Origin: a bacterium
Lineage (GTDB): Bacteria; Acidobacteriota; Blastocatellia; Pyrinomonadales; Pyrinomonadaceae
DNA length: 9,678 nt
Assembly (NCBI GenBank): GCA_029945985.1
Contig: JAQSDP010000001.1
Location: forward strand, 1-9,678
Reading direction: 5' to 3'
Shown: positions 7,301 to 9,678 of the stretch, one piece after another
Layout of the letters: each line of letters opens with the position of its first letter
Numbering within the stretch: position 1 is the first letter of the stretch
Notes under the pieces: model-generated
What the model saw: only the letters and a program-made list of their open reading frames with translations
What the model was told of the DNA's origin: nothing
The model's database searches: none
Program-made: the position numbers and the translations under genes

Positions 7301-9678
7301 GCGCCAGGCTTATTGCTGACAAGAGAATCGCGACTCGCATTGATCGCAAATCAGAAATCTGTTCGGGTTCGGTGTCTCTTTCACTTTGGGCGGCTGTCTT
7401 CCATTCAAGCAGATTCCGGTGCGAGATAATCCGGCGGTAGAGCGTTCGAAGAACAGCGTCAGAATTTGAGTATGCCTGATATGCCAGAACAGCGATGACG
7501 ATAAATAGCTGCTGCGCATTCGTTTTGAAATCGCCCAAAACGCTCCAGAAATGACTCGTCCACGGGATACCGCGCGGATGTGTTATCAGATTGGTTTGCA
7601 AATGAGCGAAGACGGGAAAGGCTATTACGAAAACGATAAATAGCGACCACACTAGCGTAGATCCGGGTATGATGGTCCACGTCGCCAGGAGCCACAGAAA
7701 AATTGCCGGCGCTACCAGACTGCGGCGTAGATTATCCAGTATCTTCCAGCGTGAAATTAGAGATAGTTCATTTCGTACTTTTTTATTTCTATCGTTTCTG
7801 ACCCACGGGAGGATCCAGCCGGCGATCTGCCAGTCGCCCCGAATCCATCGGTGCGAGCGCATGGCAAAAGTATTGAACCTTGTCGGAAAATCGTCTAAAA
7901 GTTCAATGTCCGTTACCAACCCGCATCGGGTATATAGCCCCTCAAACAAGTCGTGGCTGAGAATAGAATTTTCAGGTACTCGATCTTTGAGCGATGCGGC
8001 GAACGCGTCAACATCGTAGAGTCCCTTGCCGGTGAAGCTTCCCTCACCAAAAAGATCCTGGTAGAGGTCGGATGACGCCGTGGTGTATGGGTCGATGCCC
8101 GTATTACCTGAAAAGATCCGTGCGAAATAGGACTGCGATGCGCTGGTTAACGATATACTGATCCGGGGCTGTAAAATGCCGTAGCCTTTAGTGACCATTT
8201 GCAGCTTTTCGTCAAAATGCGGCCGATTGAGCGGGTGAACTGCAATTCCGATCAATTTTCGGGCGGCATCACGCGGTAATTGTGTATCTGAATCAAGCGT
8301 GATGACATACTTAGTGCGTTTCAAGAATTCCTCACCCGCCGTAACGCCTATAAAGCTCGTAATATTGTCTCGGCGCAGCAATCCGTTAAATTCTTCCAAC
8401 TTGCCGCGCTTGCGTTCCCATCCCATCCAGATTTGTTCACGATCATTCCACTGACGGCGGCGGTGGAAGAGATGAAACTTTTGACCAGATGACAGGCGGT
8501 ATTTCCGATTTAACGCCTCGACCCCTTCGCGGGCCGCACTCAGAATCGCTTCATCGCCATCCAATTCTTCGCTTGGTGCGTCCGCAAGATCGCTGAGCAA
8601 AGCGAAATATATGCTCTCATCTTGATTGGAGAGGCTGTAGACCTCAAGCTTTTCAAGCAGCTCCGCAACGACCGATTCGCTTGTCAAAAGAGTAGGTATA
8701 ACAACAAAGGTCTGGGCGTTCTTGGGGATCGAACGGGACGTATCAATTTGCGGCAAAACACGCGGCGGAACAAGCAAGGCAAAATCCCAGTTCAAAATGC
8801 TCAGAGCCAACTCGCTCGCCGGGATGAGCGATATCAGGCCAAAGACCACCAAAAACGTCGCACCTGCTCCAAAGTACGCTGCGGTCAAGACCAACAAAGA
8901 TGTGGTCAAAGCTGTCAGGAACGCGGCTGATCCGAGATATGCCGCCGCGGGATATTTAAGGATCAAAGAAACGATCTTTTCTGACAAATGAGGATGAAAG
9001 GCAAATTCCTTTTCGACCTCGGTGACACCTTTATCAATAAGGTAATAACCAATATGGGATTGTCGCGGATCAACAGCATCGTCTCGCTGCGCGGCAGTTG
9101 CAAATTCGATTACCTTGCTCGCAACCTCCAGTTCGTCTGTGTTTGTGCGTTTAGCTATTCGCTCGATCACTCCGCGGTAACGGTTGCGTGTAGCGAAATC
9201 CATTTCCGCATAAACCTCAGCAGGATCCGTGCTCAAGAGAGGATCGATCAAACTAACTTTCTCGAAGAACGTCCGCCAGTCGATCGTCGAGAGCAGGCGC
9301 ATGCTCGTAATGATGTTTCCGATGGTGACGTGTGTCATCGCCTGTCGCTGAAATTCGGAATCAACGATCTGCTCAATGTTCGAATCCCCTGCGGCCAGCC
9401 GTTTTACCAACCATTCGTATGCCGGTGCGATCGAAAGGTCTTGGTCCCGCAGTTGGCGGGTTAATTGCTCTACAAAAGCGCTTCCGAAATTCCTTCTTTT
9501 GCCTAACCGTCTTACCGTAAATGGAAGCAATTCGGTTGGCTGCTTACTAGCTAGATCCAGCAGCTCATCAGCAAGAATGTCAGCTTCCTCTCGCTCCTCG
9601 AACGAAACGACGATAAGCTGGGTCAATCTGCGCAGGTTTTCTACAAGTGCAAACCGCAGCGTAATAGCGACCGCCCAC
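1365..9678 (-). CDS. ndvB: Cyclic beta-1,2-glucan synthase, NdvB/ChvB/Cgs type (5' end outside window)
   Basis: A giant multidomain inner-membrane enzyme making cyclic beta-1,2-glucan from UDP-glucose. 2770 residues are visible, ending at TGA 1365-1367. The frame has no stop between the TTG at 9624-9626 and the window edge, and the extra 17 codons read WAVAITLRFALVENLRR, which fits the conserved family stretch before EEREEADILADELL. TTG is therefore not the start and the N-terminus is missing, probably a few hundred residues judging from NdvB/Cgs relatives of about 2830-2870 residues. Numbering from that Trp: N-terminal region 1-235; membrane cluster 235-297; GT84 about 317-632; further membrane helices 654-822; glycoamylase-like region about 837-1457; degenerate GH94-like copy about 1472-1962; intact GH94 about 1965-2757. 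No frameshift is seen and all key motifs are present. The gene stands alone on its strand here. Family assignment is very secure; the symbol is by homology, and product ring size is unknown. Confidence 0.95.
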   Translation of the reverse strand, partial: WAVAITLRFALVENLRRLTQLIVVSFEEREEADILADELLDLASKQPTELLPFTVRRLGKRRNFGSAFVEQLTRQLRDQDLSIAPAYEWLVKRLAAGDSNIEQIVDSEFQRQAMTHVTIGNIITSMRLLSTIDWRTFFEKVSLIDPLLSTDPAEVYAEMDFATRNRYRGVIERIAKRTNTDELEVASKVIEFATAAQRDDAVDPRQSHIGYYLIDKGVTEVEKEFAFHPHLSEKIVSLILKYPAAAYLGSAAFLTALTTSLLVLTAAYFGAGATFLVVFGLISLIPASELALSILNWDFALLVPPRVLPQIDTSRSIPKNAQTFVVIPTLLTSESVVAELLEKLEVYSLSNQDESIYFALLSDLADAPSEELDGDEAILSAAREGVEALNRKYRLSSGQKFHLFHRRRQWNDREQIWMGWERKRGKLEEFNGLLRRDNITSFIGVTAGEEFLKRTKYVITLDSDTQLPRDAARKLIGIAVHPLNRPHFDEKLQMVTKGYGILQPRISISLTSASQSYFARIFSGNTGIDPYTTASSDLYQDLFGEGSFTGKGLYDVDAFAASLKDRVPENSILSHDLFEGLYTRCGLVTDIELLDDFPTRFNTFAMRSHRWIRGDWQIAGWILPWVRNDRNKKVRNELSLISRWKILDNLRRSLVAPAIFLWLLATWTIIPGSTLVWSLFIVFVIAFPVFAHLQTNLITHPRGIPWTSHFWSVLGDFKTNAQQLFIVIAVLAYQAYSNSDAVLRTLYRRIISHRNLLEWKTAAQSERDTEPEQISDLRSMRVAILLSAISLARVFWFRPSALVIAVPFLIVWIISPIVAYRISRRPPIIRIPLSGTDIKLARMIARRTWRFFETFVGDDSNWLPPDNYQEDPQPKIAHRTSPTNIGLLLLSTVSAHDFGYIGTLELAERLGFTFTKLEKLEKFRGHYLNWYDTATLAPLSPRYVSSVDSGNLAGHLLAVKQSVLEIKNRKLLDTHVIQGLSDSLEMMREEAAQMNVARRRTEGVTIKQLQSEIEFCLQLLGHQQSETPQSWVTLLETLISHIEIIKDITGALTLEHGTEHFNELGFWSADLSHQAQTFLRDIKTLIPWQENDFSHLSGIIGRDFPAVHNEWREVLGLMEVLPSLSQLPELYDGVLLRLSGINVDIERSQIMELDSSSAADAIKILIAKATQAQQSAFRTVAHFDSFALQCAETVKEMNFDFLLDGERKIFVIGYNVDTAKRDDSFYDLLASESRLASFVAIAKDEIGQEHWFRLGRPLTPVGSSRALVSWTGTMFEYLMPILVMRDYEQTLLSQTFKAVVEKHIEYGAKNSVPWGISECAFNARDLQLNYQYQAFGVPGLGLKRGLSEDLVVAPYATALAAPILPHAAMANFRHLADEGMLARFGFYESIDYTAERLPRDQTFSIIRAYMAHHQGMILVALNNLVHANIMQDRFHSEPLVRSTELLLQERIPHGVPASHPRAEEVLSSRLVRQLSGRVTRVFNTPHMPTPRVQLLSNGVYSVMVTTSGAGYSMHRDMAVTRWREDTTRDPWGSFIYLRDVGTGKVWSSGYQPLGGEADLYEVTFSEDKAVFRRRDGRLETRTEIVVSPEDNAEIRRVSITNNSSKAIEIEVTSYAEIVLAPPKADAAHQAFSNLFIETEFNPDENALIAKRRPRAESDEPIWAIHTIAIEGEMVGAVQYETDRARFLGRGRDVREPIAIMDDRPLSNSAGAVLDPIFSLRCCVRIEPHETACITYSTAVANSHEESLRLADKYHDVNIFLREAALAWTRSQVEMRHLNIEPENAYLFQRLAAHILYTDSSLRARPGVLSLNTRAQSDLWPYGIGGDLPIVVVRINRAEDLPLARQMLNAHEYLRLKGLIFDLVILNDNPPSYMQSLQDELTRIVRTSGEANLLDTNGGIFVRRTDQIPEADRILLHTVAHVVIVGERGSLEDELLRKTIETALPGTFIVKGSNRPYPEPSAPQPELKFFNGLGGFGNSGKEYVTVLGEEQWTPAPWLNVIANEKAFGFQVSETGAGFTWSVNSRENRLTPWSNDAVSDPPGEVIYLRDEESGSVWTPTPLPIREAEPYTIKHGQGYTVFEHLSHGISQDLLQFVPLDAPVKVSLLRLHNRTDRKRKLSVTSYSELVLGFDRSRTAPFIITEVDDKGTCVRARNPYNNEFAGRIAFVASNAEINSLTCDRKEFVGRNGSLKKPAAMAREKLSGRSGAGLDPCAALQTIIDLEPGEFREIVFLIGEGESVDEVESIVAKFRGLDAVKESFAEITAYWDELLGTIKVRTPDASMDTLVNRWLLYQSLACRVWARSAFYQSGGAIGFRDQLQDVMSLVYAKPEIAREQILTAAAHQFEEGDVQHWWHPPSGRGVRTRFSDDLLWLPFVTSFYVKVTGDNSILDEMVAFIEAPLLGEGQDDSYTQPTTSVQTANIFGHCARAIDRSLAVGLHGLPLMGSGDWNDGMSSVGNGGQGESVWVGWFLINTLMEFTPFCGERGEKVREALYSKHIKDLKTSLETNAWDGNWFRRAYFDDGTPLGSAENEECKIDSIAQSWSVISGGANLQQATRAMASVDEYLIRRGDGLVLLFTPPFDKSSLSPGYIKGYLPGVRENGGQYTHAAIWTMIAFAMLGDGDKAGELFALLNPINHASTRAGLHKYKVEPYVVAGDVYNEPKHIGRGGWTWYTGAASWMYRAALESMLGFHLQGESLKIEPCIPRSWRNFEIDYRRGSTRFKIRVENPSGICRGIAEVRLDGELLPSNEIPIRADGQMHEVLVLMGETKDG
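1407..3785 (-). other. Domain: GH94 beta-1,2-glucan phosphorylase module
   Basis: Residues about 1965-2757. The beta-sandwich (FNGLGGFG, WLNVIANEKAFGFQVSE, GEVIYLRDEESGSVW, VTSYSELVLG) is followed by an (alpha/alpha)6 barrel. GFRDQLQD carries the likely general acid Asp2315 (codon 2733-2735). HWWHPPSGRGVRTRFSDD, GSGDWNDG (motif at 2445-2450), QYTHAAIW (His2605) and GRGGWTWYTG (2664-2673) match the substrate- and phosphate-binding motifs of GH94 phosphorylases. In Brucella Cgs this module shortens linear glucan before cyclisation and so sets ring size. All motifs are intact here, so activity is predicted. A small beta-rich tail closes the protein. Confidence 0.87.
3792..5264 (-). other. Domain: degenerate first GH94-like module
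   Basis: Residues about 1472-1962 repeat the plan of the C-terminal phosphorylase. A beta-sandwich (NGVYSVMVTTSGAGYS, WGSFIYLRDVGTGKVWSS, VTSYAEIVL) is followed by a helical stretch (YLFQRLAAHILYTDSSLRA, LWPYGIGGDLPIVVVRI). In place of the catalytic FRDQLQD of the intact copy it reads YGIGGDLPI, and there is no GDWNDG or GRGGWTWYTG motif. It is thus probably a catalytically dead structural copy that may bind glucan or scaffold the machine. Confidence 0.7.
5307..7169 (-). other. Domain: glycoamylase-like/GH189-type cyclising transglycosylase region
   Basis: Residues about 837-1457. The first part (NWLPPDNYQ, RTSPTNIGLLLLS, YVSSVDSGNLAGHL) and an alpha-helical connector lead into a core at about 1207-1427. 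The core has WTGTMFEYLMP (Glu1276), WGISECAFN (Glu1318), YQYQAFGVPGLGLKRGL (1330-1346), VVAPYATALA, GFYESIDYT (Glu1388) and YMAHHQGM (1410-1416). In known cyclic glucan synthases this middle region performs the intramolecular transglycosylation that closes the ring. The glutamates named are candidates for catalysis; I cannot assign acid/base and nucleophile from sequence alone. Confidence 0.8.
7212..7718 (-). other. Domain: membrane helices after the GT84 domain
   Basis: Hydrophobic segments fall at residues about 654-693 (two helices, with AIFLWLLATW and LFIVFVIAFPVF), 721-739 (one, LFIVIAVLAY) and 782-822 (two, with VAILLSAISL and FLIVWIISPIVAYRI). With the pair at 245-293 (before the GT84 domain) this gives about seven visible helices. 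They bracket the glycosyltransferase, as expected for an enzyme that elongates glucan at the cytoplasmic membrane. The positive-rich ends RRIISHR and RISRRPP suggest the loops facing the cytoplasm. Helix counts are by eye. Confidence 0.75.
7782..8729 (-). other. Domain: GT84 beta-1,2-glucosyltransferase of the glucan synthase
   Basis: This cytoplasmic polymerising domain transfers glucose from UDP-glucose (residues about 317-632, counted from the first complete codon at 9675-9677). It starts with FVVIPTLLTS, the GT-A-like first strand. The metal/UDP-binding motif is LDSDTQLPRD, with Asp462 and Asp464 (Asp462 encoded at 8292-8294). Next come GEGSFTGKGLYDVDAF and the catalytic-base-type motif SHDLFEG (Asp576, Glu579). 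The acceptor-channel motif is RSHRWIRGDWQ (residues 607-617), the counterpart of QxxRW in processive synthases. All expected acidic residues are present, so activity is predicted. Confidence 0.87.

Noticed and set aside
8988..9464. 158-codon plus-strand reading frame opposite the synthase N-terminal region
   Set aside because: Antisense shadow of the conserved minus-strand gene, with no ribosome site or domain seen.
1..9678. CRISPR arrays, tRNA/rRNA genes, insertion-sequence ends
   Set aside because: No regularly spaced repeat series, tRNA-like cloverleaf, or terminal inverted repeat with a transposase was seen. The window is almost entirely filled by the three protein genes.

Overview
This is a bacterial chromosomal window of roughly balanced GC. 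It holds three protein genes, two of them cut by the window edges. The strongest taxonomic hints are a tandem pair of Crp/Fnr regulators of the type whose helix-turn-helix reads GVRREGV and which end in a CxCY motif, and a very large cyclic beta-1,2-glucan synthase. This combination would fit an Acidobacteriota-like or other environmental Gram-negative bacterium as well as a proteobacterium. The assignment is a guess, because no rRNA or other marker gene is present.

Layout. Positions 1-241 (+) carry the C-terminal DNA-binding end of a first Crp/Fnr regulator whose N-terminal sensor domain lies left of the window. A 252-bp gap (242-493) follows. It contains a possible weak terminator hairpin and, at 359-397, two copies of an 18-bp palindrome with exactly the arm/spacer geometry of a CRP operator, repeated at a 21-bp period. 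Positions 494-1231 (+) encode a complete second Crp/Fnr regulator. A 133-bp convergent gap (1232-1364) contains an interrupted inverted repeat and one T-rich tract. The remainder, 1365-9678 (-), is a single giant reading frame of at least 2770 codons that runs off the right edge without a start codon.

The giant gene encodes an NdvB/ChvB/Cgs-type synthase. In order, it has a membrane-associated N-terminal region, a GT84 glycosyltransferase domain flanked by transmembrane clusters, a glycoamylase-like (cyclising, GH189-type) region, a degenerate GH94-like copy and an intact GH94 phosphorylase domain. By family precedent the GT84 domain polymerises beta-1,2-glucan from UDP-glucose, the middle domain closes it into a ring by transglycosylation, and the GH94 domain trims chain length by phosphorolysis. 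The product is a periplasmic osmoprotective or host-interaction glucan. The usual exporter (NdvA/ChvA) is not in the window.

The two regulators point toward the synthase and are convergent with it, so there is no operon link. Control of the synthase by either regulator cannot be inferred from position alone. The most notable feature beyond the known families is the tandem CRP-like operator pair upstream of the second regulator, which suggests auto- or cross-regulation between the two paralogs. No clearly new multi-gene system was identified.
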